Positions 25,329 to 33,868 of a stretch of 64,000 bases of DNA are shown piece by piece. Positions within the stretch are counted from its first letter, which is position 1; each line of letters begins with the position of its first letter. The position numbers and the translations under genes were made by a program. The notes below the pieces were generated by a model, which did not search any database, had not been told where the DNA came from, and saw nothing but the letters and a program-made list of their open reading frames with translations. Source of the stretch: Kitasatospora herbaricolor (GTDB taxonomy: Bacteria; Actinomycetota; Actinomycetes; Streptomycetales; Streptomycetaceae); the NCBI RefSeq assembly GCF_030813695.1, contig NZ_JAUSVA010000002.1:1426001-1490000 (forward strand), given 5' to 3'.

Positions 25329-26410
25329 AGGATCACCACCGAACGGAGCACGTCGCCGTGGTGCATGCGCTCGAAGGCCTGCTCCACCGCGTCGAGTTCG
25401 ATGGTCTCGGTGACGAAGGCGTCCAGGTCCAGGCGCCCCTGCAGGTGGAGGTCGATCAGCAGCGGGAAGTCCCGCGAGGGAAGGCAGTCGCCGTACCAGG
25501 AGGACTTCAGCGCGCCGCCACGCCCGAAGACGTCCAGCAGGGGGAGTTCCAGCGTCATCTCCGGCGTGGGGACGCCCACCAGGACGACGGTGCCGGCCAG
25601 GTCGCGGGCGTAGAACGCCTGCTTGTAGGTCTCCGGACGGCCGACCGCCTCGACCACCACGTCGGCGCCGTTGCCGTCGGTCAGCTCGCGGATCGCCTCC
25701 ACCGGGTCGGTGGTGCGGGAGTTCACGGTGTGGGTGGCGCCGAGCCGACGGGCCGTCTCCAGCTTGCGGTCGTCGATGTCCACCGCGATGATCTTCGCCG
25801 CACCGGCCAGCCGGGAGCCCATCACCGCGGCGCCGCCGACGCCGCCGCAGCCGATCACCGCGACCGAGTCGCCGCGGCCCACGCCACCGGTGTTGATCGC
25901 CGCGCCCAGGCCCGCCATCACCCCGCAGCCCAGCAGTCCGGCCACGGCCGGCGAGGCCGCCGGGTCGACCTTGGTGCACTGCCCGGCCGCGACCAGGGTC
26001 TTCTCGGCGAAGGCGCCGATGCCCAGGGCGGGCGACAGCTCGGTGCCGTCCAGCAGGGTCATCTTCTGCTTGGCGTTGTGGGTGGCGAAGCAGTACTGCG
26101 GCCGCCCGCGCCGACAGGACCGGCACTGCCCGCAGACCGCACGCCAGTTGAGCACCACGAAGTCGCCCGGGGCGACCTCGGTGACGCCCTCGCCCACCGA
26201 CTCCACCACGCCGGCGGCCTCGTGGCCGAGCAGGAAGGGGAACTCGTCGTTGATGCCGCCCTCGCGGTAGTGCAGGTCGGTGTGGCACACCCCGCACGCC
26301 TGCACCTTGACCACCGCCTCGCCCGGCCCCGGGTCGGGCACGACGATCGTCGTCACCTCCACGGGCGCACCCTTGGCGCGCGCGATCACTGCCTTCACCT
26401 GCTGGGACAT
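25325..26410 (-). CDS. mscR: S-(hydroxymethyl)mycothiol dehydrogenase
   Basis: 361-residue zinc-dependent class III-like alcohol dehydrogenase that oxidises the formaldehyde-mycothiol adduct with NAD. It has a catalytic zinc ligand in [22 protein letters not shown], the structural-zinc cysteines [15 protein letters not shown] and the NAD-binding [19 protein letters not shown] lies eight bases before the ATG at 26410. First gene of a two-gene operon with the MBL hydrolase; role in formaldehyde and possibly nitrosothiol detoxification. Confidence 0.92.
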   Translation of the reverse strand: MSQQVKAVIARAKGAPVEVTTIVVPDPGPGEAVVKVQACGVCHTDLHYREGGINDEFPFLLGHEAAGVVESVGEGVTEVAPGDFVVLNWRAVCGQCRSCRRGRPQYCFATHNAKQKMTLLDGTELSPALGIGAFAEKTLVAAGQCTKVDPAASPAVAGLLGCGVMAGLGAAINTGGVGRGDSVAVIGCGGVGGAAVMGSRLAGAAKIIAVDIDDRKLETARRLGATHTVNSRTTDPVEAIRELTDGNGADVVVEAVGRPETYKQAFYARDLAGTVVLVGVPTPEMTLELPLLDVFGRGGALKSSWYGDCLPSRDFPLLIDLHLQGRLDLDAFVTETIELDAVEQAFERMHHGDVLRSVVIL

Positions 26411-26853
26411 CCGGTTCCCACCTCCGTCGGCCGGCGCGGCACTGCGCCGGACTGCGAATTCCGCTTGCCCACGAAGCCTAGCCCCGGCCGGCGGCCGCCC
26501 CGCCGAGCGCGGCCGGTCGGCGGCCGCGGCGGGACCGAGGGACCGGGGACACCAGGGGCGCCGCCAGTCCGCGCGGCCGGCGAACTCGGCGGGATCCGCC
26601 CGTCGATGGCCGGATCTGCCGCTGTCCGGGGGCGGGCGACACACATACCGTCGTACGCAGCGACCGCCTCGTGCACCCCATCGCCGTACCCGGGTCACGG
26701 ACCCCCCGAAACCCCCGCCCGGCGACGGTGCCCCACCCGTTCCCCCGCAGCCCCGGCACCGGAGCACCCCCGAACACCCGCCAGAGCCAGCAGACCTCGC
26801 AGACCTCGCCGACTTCGCAGACCGCACCCCGCGGTCGACCGCCAGGAGGATGG
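26411..26853. other. Divergent intergenic region
   Basis: 443 bases between divergent mscR and the P450 gene. It contains a short degenerate tandem run (CAGACCTCGCAGACCTCGCC, about 26789-26821) and the AGGAGG ribosome-binding site of the P450. Nothing else is recognisable. Confidence 0.5.
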
Positions 26854-28062
26854 ATGTCCGTCGAACAGCGCCCGGCCGAGTCCGCACCGCCGCTCGTCCC
26901 GCTGCACTGCCTGCGCCACGCCGAGCCAGGGCCGCCGCGCCTGGCCGCCCTGCCCACCGGGACCCCGGTCTGGCTGGTCAGCCGGCACGCCGACGTCCGC
27001 CAGGTGTTCACCGACCCCCGCCTGAACCGTGCCTCGCTGTACGCCCCCGACGCGCCGCCGGTGTCCGTGGTCCCCAACATCCTGGACGACCCGGACGGGC
27101 TGCTGAACCTCGACGGCGCCGAGCACCAGCGGCTGCGCCGGACCGTCCAGCGCGCCTTCACCCCGCGGGCCATCGCGCGGTGGCGGCCCTGGGTCGCCTC
27201 GGTGGTCGACGGCCTGCTGGACGAGCTGATCGACCAGGGCTCCCCCGCCGACATCGTCGCCGCGTACACCAGGCCGCTCCCGGTGGCCGTGATCAGCCGT
27301 CTGATGGGCCTGGACGGGCTGGACCTGAAGCGGCTCGGCCACTGGAGCGACCACGCGCTGTCCGCCACCGCCCACCCGGCCGAGGCGATCGCGGCCGCCA
27401 TGGGCGAGTTCGCGCAGTTCGCCGCCGAGCTGATCGCCGAGCGGCGCGCCGCCCCCGGCGATGACCTGGTGAGCGGCCTGCTCGCCGCGGCACGGGAGAG
27501 CGGCGGGGTCGGCGAGCGGCAACTGGTGTCGCTGGTCGTCGGGCTGGTGGTGGCCGGCCACGAGACCACCATGACGACGCTCGGCAACGCCATGGTGTAC
27601 CTGCTCGGCGACGGCCGGGCCGCCTGGCAGCGGCTCGCCGCCGACGAGGAGAGCGCGGCCGCGGCCACCGAGCAGCTGCTGCGCGCGATCCCGCTCGGGG
27701 ACACCGAGGCGCTGCCGGGGCTGCTGCGCCGGGCCACCGAGGACGTGGAGATCGGCGGTGTGACCATTCCGGCCGGCGCCGTGGTGGCGGCCGACGCCGC
27801 CTCGGCCAACCACGACCCGGCGGTCTTCCCGCGCACCCTGGCCGAGGACCTGTTCGCGCCGCTCGGCTCCCCCAGTCTCACCTTCGGCGCCGGCCCGCAC
27901 CACTGCCTGGGCGCCTGGCTGGCCAGGATGGAGCTGGAACTCGCCCTGCACCGGCTGGCCCGCCGGCTCCCGGGCCTGCGGGCGGCCGGCCCGCAGGAGG
28001 CGATCGTCTGGCGCGAGGGCCTGCTGACCCGCAGTCCGCTGGCTCTCCAGGTGGCCTGGTGA
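26854..28062 (+). CDS. Cytochrome P450 with altered EXXR motif
   Basis: 402-residue bacterial class I P450 monooxygenase. The I-helix has AGHETT (residues 234-239) and the heme loop [10 protein letters not shown] (344-353) supplies thiolate Cys351. The K-helix reads TEQLLR, so the near-invariant EXXR glutamate is Gln274 (QLLR, Arg277 kept). AGGAGG precedes the ATG at 26854. A ferredoxin gene overlaps its stop codon by four bases. Substrate unknown; the pair probably carries out a stand-alone oxidation, since no biosynthetic cluster surrounds it. Confidence 0.9.
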   Translation: MSVEQRPAESAPPLVPLHCLRHAEPGPPRLAALPTGTPVWLVSRHADVRQVFTDPRLNRASLYAPDAPPVSVVPNILDDPDGLLNLDGAEHQRLRRTVQRAFTPRAIARWRPWVASVVDGLLDELIDQGSPADIVAAYTRPLPVAVISRLMGLDGLDLKRLGHWSDHALSATAHPAEAIAAAMGEFAQFAAELIAERRAAPGDDLVSGLLAAARESGGVGERQLVSLVVGLVVAGHETTMTTLGNAMVYLLGDGRAAWQRLAADEESAAAATEQLLRAIPLGDTEALPGLLRRATEDVEIGGVTIPAGAVVAADAASANHDPAVFPRTLAEDLFAPLGSPSLTFGAGPHHCLGAWLARMELELALHRLARRLPGLRAAGPQEAIVWREGLLTRSPLALQVAW

Positions 28063-28361
28063 CGGGCGGACCGGACGGCACCGGCGGTACGGGGTCGGAC
28101 GGGACAGGCGGGGCGGCGGGCGCCAGCGGGACGGCCGGCGATGTCGTGGTGCGGGTCGACCGGGCCCGCTGCGTCGGCACCGGCCTCTGCGCGGCCACCG
28201 CGCCGGACGATCTCGCCCTCGGGGAGGACGGCCGGGCCCGGGCACGGCATCCGGTCAGCGCGCCCGGGGAGCAGCTGACCGAGGCCGCCGAGATGTGCCC
28301 GGTGGAGGCGATCACCGTCCGGTCCGCGCTGGACGGGCGGGTGATCGCCCCGGCGCTCTGA
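28059..28361 (+). CDS. 3Fe-4S-type ferredoxin partner of the P450
   Basis: 100-residue ferredoxin that would pass electrons to the upstream P450. Cysteines at 38, 44 and 80 (RCVGTGLC...EMCPVEAI) fit the C-x5-C...CP pattern of small actinobacterial 3Fe-4S ferredoxins. The GTG at 28059 overlaps the P450 TGA (GTGA). Residues 2-27 are a Gly/Thr/Asp-rich run unusual for these proteins, so the true start could be a later codon. Confidence 0.87.
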   Translation: MTGGPDGTGGTGSDGTGGAAGASGTAGDVVVRVDRARCVGTGLCAATAPDDLALGEDGRARARHPVSAPGEQLTEAAEMCPVEAITVRSALDGRVIAPAL

Positions 28362-28393
28362 GCCACCGCCGGAACGGACGGGGGAACAGCACC

Positions 28394-28429
28394 GCGCCCG
28401 GCCCCGCCGTGATCGGCGGGGCCGGGCGC
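28394..28429 (+). terminator. Intrinsic terminator of P450-ferredoxin operon
   Basis: Perfect 16-bp stem GCGCCCGGCCCCGCCG / CGGCGGGGCCGGGCGC, loop TGAT, 33 bases past the ferredoxin stop. Confidence 0.85.
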
Positions 28430-28526
28430 CGTCGGGAACCGGCCGTACTCGGGCGCCGGGCACGGCCGGTTCCGGGACCGGGGCCGGGGCCGGGACCGGC
28501 GGCCTCGGCCGGGTGCCGGTACCGGG

Positions 28527-29786
28527 TCAGGCGCGGGCGACCGCCAGCTCCTTGATGTCCTCGAAGCTGAGGCCCAGCTTGCTGTACGTCCGGACCTGCT
28601 GCTCGGTCAGCCCGCCGCCCTGGGTCAGCTCCTTGACCTGGGCGTCGGTCAGCGGCTCGGCCGGGCCGCCCAGGCCGCCCCGGCCGGCGCCGGAGATCTC
28701 ACCGAACAGGCTGTCGAGGTCGGCCTTGGTGATCTCGGTGGCACCCGCAGGCGCCTGAACCGCCGGGGCGTCCTTGCCGAACGCGATCTTGATCGGCAGG
28801 CTGGTGCCCGGGGCGATCTCCTCGTCCAGCTGGGCCAGGTCGAAGGTGACGGAGGACAGCGACCCGTGGTCGAGGAGCACATCCATCGCCAGCTTGCGGT
28901 TCGGCACGTCGCTCGGGAGGGTCGTCGGCAGCTTGCCCAGGCTCGGGATCTCCTCGACCAGCGGCCGGAAGGCCTCCAGCAGGTCCTCGGCGAGCCTGCG
29001 GGACGGGACGCTGACCGTCACGCGGTCCTTGCCGTCCTGCTTGCCCTTGTCCTCGAAGGAGACGTCGCGGCTGAAGACGTCCTTCAGGGACTTGAGGAGG
29101 TTCTCCTGCGTCCCGGGGGACAGGGTGGGCGGCGCGGACGGCGTGGCACCGGCCTTGCCTCCGGCGGCGCCCCGGCCGCCGCGCAGCGACTTGCCGAAGT
29201 CCTGCAGCGTCCCGGCGTCCAGCGAGACCCACTTGCCGGCCAGCGCCCCGCGCACCGACGCGGGCAGGTCCGCCGTCATCTCCCGGACCTCGGACGGGTC
29301 CTCGCCGACCAGGGTGGCGAACCCGGCGAGGTCGGCCTGGGCGAACGTCCTGCCACCGACCTGACGGAGTTCCAGCAGCGACTTGCCGCCCTTGCCGGTG
29401 AGCGCGTACGAGAACGAGAGCGCCTTGTCCCCCAGCAGCGCGTCGGGGTCGGCGGGCTTGCCGTCCGCGCCCTTCGGCGACCGCAGGTCCTTGAGCGGCT
29501 TGTCCGCGCTCAAGGAGACGGCCAGGCTCACGGTGGACAGCGCGGCGGCGCTGTCGGCGCCGATCTTGTCGCCGGTGGCGGCGCCGAAGGCCTCGATCTG
29601 GGCCGCGGTGGCGTCCACCGAGAGCTTGGCCGAGAAGGACTTGCCGTCGCCCAGCTTCCTGAAGGCGTCGGAGACCTTCTGTGCGGCGGACAGCTGCTGG
29701 ACGGTGCCGCAGGCGGCGAGCCCGGCGGCGAGGACGGTGCTGCAGGTGGCGGCGGCCAGGGTGGTGCGGACGGTCCTGCGTATCAC
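28527..29786 (-). CDS. Secreted lipoprotein, unknown function
   Basis: About 419 residues. An N-terminal signal with lipobox LAAC (…GLAACGTVQQ) anchors it in the membrane. The rest is a soluble, charged protein (SDAFRKLGDGKSFSAKLSVD, LDAGTLQDFGKSL, PLTDAQVKELTQ) resembling LppX/LprG-like or DUF-type actinobacterial lipoproteins only loosely. The GTG at 29786 is the best start, but AGGAG lies about 14 bases upstream of it, so the N-terminus is uncertain by a few codons. It is divergent from the TmrB-like gene. Confidence 0.7.
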   Translation of the reverse strand: MIRRTVRTTLAAATCSTVLAAGLAACGTVQQLSAAQKVSDAFRKLGDGKSFSAKLSVDATAAQIEAFGAATGDKIGADSAAALSTVSLAVSLSADKPLKDLRSPKGADGKPADPDALLGDKALSFSYALTGKGGKSLLELRQVGGRTFAQADLAGFATLVGEDPSEVREMTADLPASVRGALAGKWVSLDAGTLQDFGKSLRGGRGAAGGKAGATPSAPPTLSPGTQENLLKSLKDVFSRDVSFEDKGKQDGKDRVTVSVPSRRLAEDLLEAFRPLVEEIPSLGKLPTTLPSDVPNRKLAMDVLLDHGSLSSVTFDLAQLDEEIAPGTSLPIKIAFGKDAPAVQAPAGATEITKADLDSLFGEISGAGRGGLGGPAEPLTDAQVKELTQGGGLTEQQVRTYSKLGLSFEDIKELAVARA

Positions 29787-30072
29787 GGTGTTGATGACAT
29801 ACTCCTGCTGCTGCGTCGTCAAGATGATGGAAGCGACTGGTCCGCTGCCTGCGTTCGGCAGGACACAGGCAAGCACAGGAGCCCTGGCCCGGGCATCCGA
29901 TTTCCCGGGCGGCCTCCCCCGGGGCGACCACAAACTATCGCACCCGACCGACAGCCCCGGAACCCGCCGCCGGGCCGCCCGGGCGGCCCCCGGCGCCACC
30001 GGTCCTGCACCGTGCCCGTTCTGTGTGACGTGACCGGCCCGGCCTACGGTCCACGACGCTAAGGTCGGGCAG

Positions 30073-30594
30073 GTGATCGTATGGCTCAACGGCACCCATG
30101 GCGCAGGCAAGACGACGACGAGTCCACTCGTGCAGCGGTTGATCCCGGATTCACGGGTGTTCGACGCCGAGAAGGTCGGCGAGACACTCATGGACATCAC
30201 GCCGGGGCTGCCCGAGACGGACAACTTCCAGCACTGGCCGCCGTGGCGGCAGCTCGTGGTCGAGACCGCCCGCCGCGTACTCGACTACACCGGCGGCATC
30301 CTGGTGGTGCCCATGACGGTCCTGGTCGAACAGTACTGGCGGGAGATCAGCGCGGGCTTCGCCCACCATGCCGTACCGGTACGTCACTTCGTCCTCCACG
30401 CCGACCAGGACACCCTCCGCGGGCGGATCTTGGGGGACGCTCTGACGGGCCCGTCCCCGTTCCGTCTGAAGTACCTCGACCCCTACGCCGAGGCGGCCCG
30501 CACCTGGCTGCTCGCGGAGGCCGAGGTCGTCGACACCACGCACCTCACGCCGGCCCAGGCCGCCCGGCAGATCGCGGAGGCCGTCAGGGGTTGA
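30073..30594 (+). CDS. TmrB-like ATP-binding protein
   Basis: 173-residue P-loop protein. It begins with IVWLNGTHGAGKTTT (Walker A) and has GGILVVPMTVLVEQYW in the middle and FVLHADQDTLRGRI later. This order closely follows TmrB, the tunicamycin-resistance protein of Bacillus subtilis (IIWINGxxGxGKT, GILIVPMT). It may bind or phosphorylate a small-molecule antibiotic or nucleotide-like substrate (inference). GTG start with weak ribosome-binding site. It is monocistronic, between two oppositely oriented genes. Confidence 0.75.
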   Translation: MIVWLNGTHGAGKTTTSPLVQRLIPDSRVFDAEKVGETLMDITPGLPETDNFQHWPPWRQLVVETARRVLDYTGGILVVPMTVLVEQYWREISAGFAHHAVPVRHFVLHADQDTLRGRILGDALTGPSPFRLKYLDPYAEAARTWLLAEAEVVDTTHLTPAQAARQIAEAVRG

Positions 30595-30701
30595 GGGCGG
30601 CCCGCCGCGGGAGGGGAGGAGCGGCAGACGACGAGGAAGGGCCTCGAAGGGCCTCCCCCTGCCGGGGAGCGCGAACGACCCGGTGGGGGAACCCGGCCCG
30701 A

Positions 30702-31121
30702 CTATTCCGCTTCCTGCGTGTTGAGGCGCCGGAGCAGGTCGAGCAGGGTCGCGCGATCCGCTGCGGGCAGGGCGGAGAAGCAGGTGGCGAGAACCTCGTC
30801 GGCGATCTTGTCGGCGGCCGCCAGGGTCCGTTCTCCGGCTGCGGTGAGGTGGTGTTCGATGCGCCGACCGTGTCCCGGGCGCCGTTCGACCGCGCCCTGG
30901 GCCGTCAGACGGCCGACGAGCGCCCCGAAGGCCTGCTCGCTCTGGAACGTCGCGGCGGCCAGCTCGCGGGCCGACGCCCCGGGTGCGCGGCCGATCGCCC
31001 GGAGGGCGTCCCACTGGGCCAGCGTGGTGCCGACCGTCGCGAGCGCGCTGTCGAGCGCCCGGTGCTGCCGGTACTGCGCCTGCTTGACCGCCCTGCCGAG
31101 TTCTTGCAGCTCACCATTCAT
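30702..31121 (-). CDS. MarR-family regulator
   Basis: 139-residue winged-helix MarR protein. The recognition region is ARELAAATFQSEQAFGALVG and the wing PGHGRRIEHHLTAAG. It is divergent from an alpha/beta hydrolase gene with a 61-base intergenic region containing a palindrome, so it very probably controls that hydrolase and itself. Confidence 0.85.
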   Translation of the reverse strand: MNGELQELGRAVKQAQYRQHRALDSALATVGTTLAQWDALRAIGRAPGASARELAAATFQSEQAFGALVGRLTAQGAVERRPGHGRRIEHHLTAAGERTLAAADKIADEVLATCFSALPAADRATLLDLLRRLNTQEAE

Positions 31122-31137
31122 GGGCCCAGTCTACGAC

Positions 31138-31175
31138 TCGACTAAGCTAGCTTATATAAAGATATTTAGTTACTC
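31138..31175. promoter_or_regulatory. MarR operator/promoter region
   Basis: TAAGCTAGCTTA (31143-31154) is a perfect 12-bp palindrome, framed by ACTAA and TTAGT arms. The stretch is strikingly AT-rich for this genome and lies between divergent start codons. Confidence 0.65.
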
Positions 31176-31182
31176 TGCAGGC

Positions 31183-31983
31183 ATGCTTCCAGACCACACC
31201 TCAGCCGTGTACTCCGACCTGCCCCTCACCCTGTCCGAAGCCGGAGCAGGCCGGCCGGTCCTGATCCTGCACGGCGGCGGGGGCCCGGCCACGGTCGCCG
31301 GCCTCGCCGGGCACCTCTCCCGCAGCGCCCACACCATCACGCCCGTGCACCCCGGTTGGGACGGCACCCACCGCCCCGACTGGCTCACCGGCATCGACGG
31401 CCTCGCCCTCAGCTACCTCCGTCACCTGCACGACCGGGACCTGGACGACGTCCTGGTCGTCGGTTCCTCGCTGGGCGGCTGGATCGCCGCCGAGATGGCC
31501 GTACGCGACACCGCGGGAATCATCACCGGCCTCGTCCTGATCGACGCCGTCGGCGTGAACGTCGAAGCGGAACCGATCACCGACTTCTTCGCCCTCGACG
31601 CGCGTGGCGCGGCGGAACACTCCTGGCACGACCCCGACCGCTACTTCGTCGACCCTGCCGGTCTGCCCTCCGCCGAACTCGCCCGCCGACAGGCCAACAT
31701 GGCCACCATGCGAACCCTCGCGGGCGACCCCTACATGCACGACCCGGAGCTCCTGGGCCGACTCGGACGCGTGCAGGTGCCGGCCCTGCTGCTCTGGGGG
31801 GAGAGCGACCGCATCGTCACCCCCGCCTACGGCGCGGCGTACGCGGACGCCTTCGCCGACGGCGCTCTCCAGGTCATCCCCGAGGCCGGCCACCTCCCGC
31901 AGATCGAACAGCCGGACGCCACCACCGCCCTGATCGACGTTCACCTGCGCCGGACGAGCACCCGTCACATCGGCGCCGAGTGA
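31183..31983 (+). CDS. Alpha/beta hydrolase under MarR control
   Basis: 266-residue alpha/beta-hydrolase. It has an oxyanion region LILHGGGGPATVAG, nucleophile elbow VVGSSLGGW (Ser), acid LLLWGESDRIVTP (Asp) and histidine EAGHLPQIEQP. The ATG at 31183 follows the operator region directly. Divergent MarR control suggests a role in detoxifying an ester or lactone-like compound; the substrate is unknown. Confidence 0.85.
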   Translation: MLPDHTSAVYSDLPLTLSEAGAGRPVLILHGGGGPATVAGLAGHLSRSAHTITPVHPGWDGTHRPDWLTGIDGLALSYLRHLHDRDLDDVLVVGSSLGGWIAAEMAVRDTAGIITGLVLIDAVGVNVEAEPITDFFALDARGAAEHSWHDPDRYFVDPAGLPSAELARRQANMATMRTLAGDPYMHDPELLGRLGRVQVPALLLWGESDRIVTPAYGAAYADAFADGALQVIPEAGHLPQIEQPDATTALIDVHLRRTSTRHIGAE

Positions 31984-32047
31984 CTGTCGGCCCGCGGCCA
32001 CGCCCCCCGCGGGCACGCCCTCCGCGGCCACGCCCTCCCGGCCACCG

Positions 32048-32743
32048 TCAGAGGCTCAGCAGCAGATCCCGAACCACGGCCGGCCGGGAGAGGAACGGGT
32101 GGTGGCCGGCGTCGAGTTCGACGACGGCGCCGGCCCGGCGGGCGAACTCGCGCTGCAGGCGCGGCGGGGTGCCCCGGTCCTGGGTGCAGACGAGGTACGT
32201 CGAGGGCACCTGGTGCCAGGCGGCCGCCCCGACCGGCTGCCCGGTCACCCGCAGGCTCTGCGGGGCGAGGTGGTCCGCGGCCCGCACCTGGTCCTCGGGG
32301 TCGCAGTCCTGCAGAAACGTGTCCACGAGCAGTTCGGGGCGCACCCCGAAGGTACCGGCGTCGGGGTCGACGTCCAGGAACGCGGCCGGGCCGCCGTCCC
32401 CGAAGTCCGAGAGGCTCTGCCCGACCTCGGGCAGGTAGCTGGAGACCAGCACCAGGTGGCGTACCGACCCGATGCCTGCGGCGGCTTCCGCGGTGACGAC
32501 GCCGCCGTAGCTGTGGGCGACCACGACGGTGGGCCCGGCGCCGTCCAGCAGCGCCTGCCGCACCGCCGCGACATCCTCGGCGAGCCCCGGACCGGCGGCG
32601 CCCGCGGGCAGGCCCGTCTCGCCGCAGCTCGGCAGCGCCGGGGCCGAGCTCGGCACCCCTCGCTGCCGCAGCAGCTCGGCGGTGCGGTGCCACCACCACG
32701 ATCCGTCCCGCACGCACGCCCCGTGCACGAACACGACCCTCAT
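32048..32743 (-). CDS. Alpha/beta hydrolase (salicylate-esterase-like)
   Basis: 231-residue small alpha/beta-hydrolase. FVHGACVRDGSWWW forms the oxyanion loop, VVAHSYGGVV the nucleophile elbow, and DAGHHPFLSRP carries the histidine. The layout resembles plant methylesterase-like hydrolases common in streptomycetes. GGAGGTG precedes the ATG at 32743; a longer upstream reading adds 38 unrelated residues. Convergent with the hydrolase at 31183. Confidence 0.83.
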   Translation of the reverse strand: MRVVFVHGACVRDGSWWWHRTAELLRQRGVPSSAPALPSCGETGLPAGAAGPGLAEDVAAVRQALLDGAGPTVVVAHSYGGVVTAEAAAGIGSVRHLVLVSSYLPEVGQSLSDFGDGGPAAFLDVDPDAGTFGVRPELLVDTFLQDCDPEDQVRAADHLAPQSLRVTGQPVGAAAWHQVPSTYLVCTQDRGTPPRLQREFARRAGAVVELDAGHHPFLSRPAVVRDLLLSL

Positions 32744-32985
32744 CGCCACCTCCACCTCGGCCTCCCCCGCCTGCCACCCATGCTCGTCGAAGTCGCGGCG
32801 ACACGCCCGCGCCGGGCGGAGGAGGACGGCCGTCCCGGGTGGCACCACGGCCACCACCTGATCGCCCGTCGGCCCGTCGGCCCGTCGGCCTTGCGGTGGC
32901 CCACGCCACCCCGTCGGGCACCTGTCCCTCCGGAAGGGCGAGTTGACGACCCTGCCGAGGCCGGCCGGTGGGGCGGCGAACCGGG

Positions 32986-33828
32986 TCAGCCGGCCCGCAG
33001 CAGCGCCTCCACCGACCTCCGGAAGGCCTGCGCGAAGGCCTCGCGGGTGTCCGCGTCGACGAGGTCGAGCGAGAGGTACGGGTTGAGGTCCTCCAGCTCG
33101 ACCAGGAGCAGCCCGCCGTCCTCCGTCCGGCAGGCGTCGACGCGCTGGATGCCGAAGGGCAGGGTGTTCCAGTCGATGAACCGGCCGGCGAAGGCGAGGT
33201 CCTCCTCGGTGGCCGCCCAGGGCTCCAGCTCCCAGCGGCGCGCCGGGTCCGGGGCGTACAGGGCGTACAGGAACTCACGGTCCACGTAGTAGAAGGACAC
33301 CTCGTGGCGCAGGGCTATGTACGGCTGGACGAGGCAGCCCGCCAGCGGGTCGGCGGCGAGCCCGGCGGCGTCCACCACGCGCAGGCCGAGCGAGTCGGCG
33401 CCGAGGCGGGGCTTGACCACGTACCGGTCGGCGGCCGGGAGTGCGGCCAGGGCTGCGGCGGGGCCGAGGTCACCGTCGGCGGTGGGGATCACGGGGTGGC
33501 CGGCCCGGCTGAGGTCCAGCAGGTACTGCTTGCCGGCCATGTCGCCGCGGCCCGTCAGCGGGTTGTGGACCCGGACGCCCGCGGCGAGCGCGGCCCGCCG
33601 GAAGGCCTCGTACTCCTCCTGGTAGTGCAGCACCGGGCCGCTGTTGCGGATCACCACCGCGTCGAAGCGCCCCATCAGGACGCGGGCGTCCACCGGGTGG
33701 CAGAGCGCGAGGTCGAAGTACTCGCGCAGGCGGGCGGTGAGGCGGATGTCCTCGTCCCCGTAGCTGCGGCCGTTGGCCGGGTAGGCGGGGTCGGAGACGT
33801 ACAGCAGGGACGGCCGGGCGGACGGCAT
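32986..33828 (-). CDS. ATP-grasp family protein (RimK/glutathione-synthase-like)
   Basis: 280-residue ATP-grasp enzyme. It has LLYVSDPAYPANGRSYGDED at the start, RYVVKPRLGADSLGL (ATP-binding lysine and glycine loop) and LLLVELEDLNPYLSLD (metal-binding Glu/Asn). The ATG at 33828 has GAGG seven bases upstream. It lies 40 bases downstream of the APH-like gene, apparently as its operon partner. It probably ligates a carboxylate to an amine; substrates unknown. Confidence 0.8.
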   Translation of the reverse strand: MPSARPSLLYVSDPAYPANGRSYGDEDIRLTARLREYFDLALCHPVDARVLMGRFDAVVIRNSGPVLHYQEEYEAFRRAALAAGVRVHNPLTGRGDMAGKQYLLDLSRAGHPVIPTADGDLGPAAALAALPAADRYVVKPRLGADSLGLRVVDAAGLAADPLAGCLVQPYIALRHEVSFYYVDREFLYALYAPDPARRWELEPWAATEEDLAFAGRFIDWNTLPFGIQRVDACRTEDGGLLLVELEDLNPYLSLDLVDADTREAFAQAFRRSVEALLRAG

Positions 33829-33868
33829 TGGTGGTGCCTCTCGATCGCGGTGGTGCGGGTTCCGGGGC

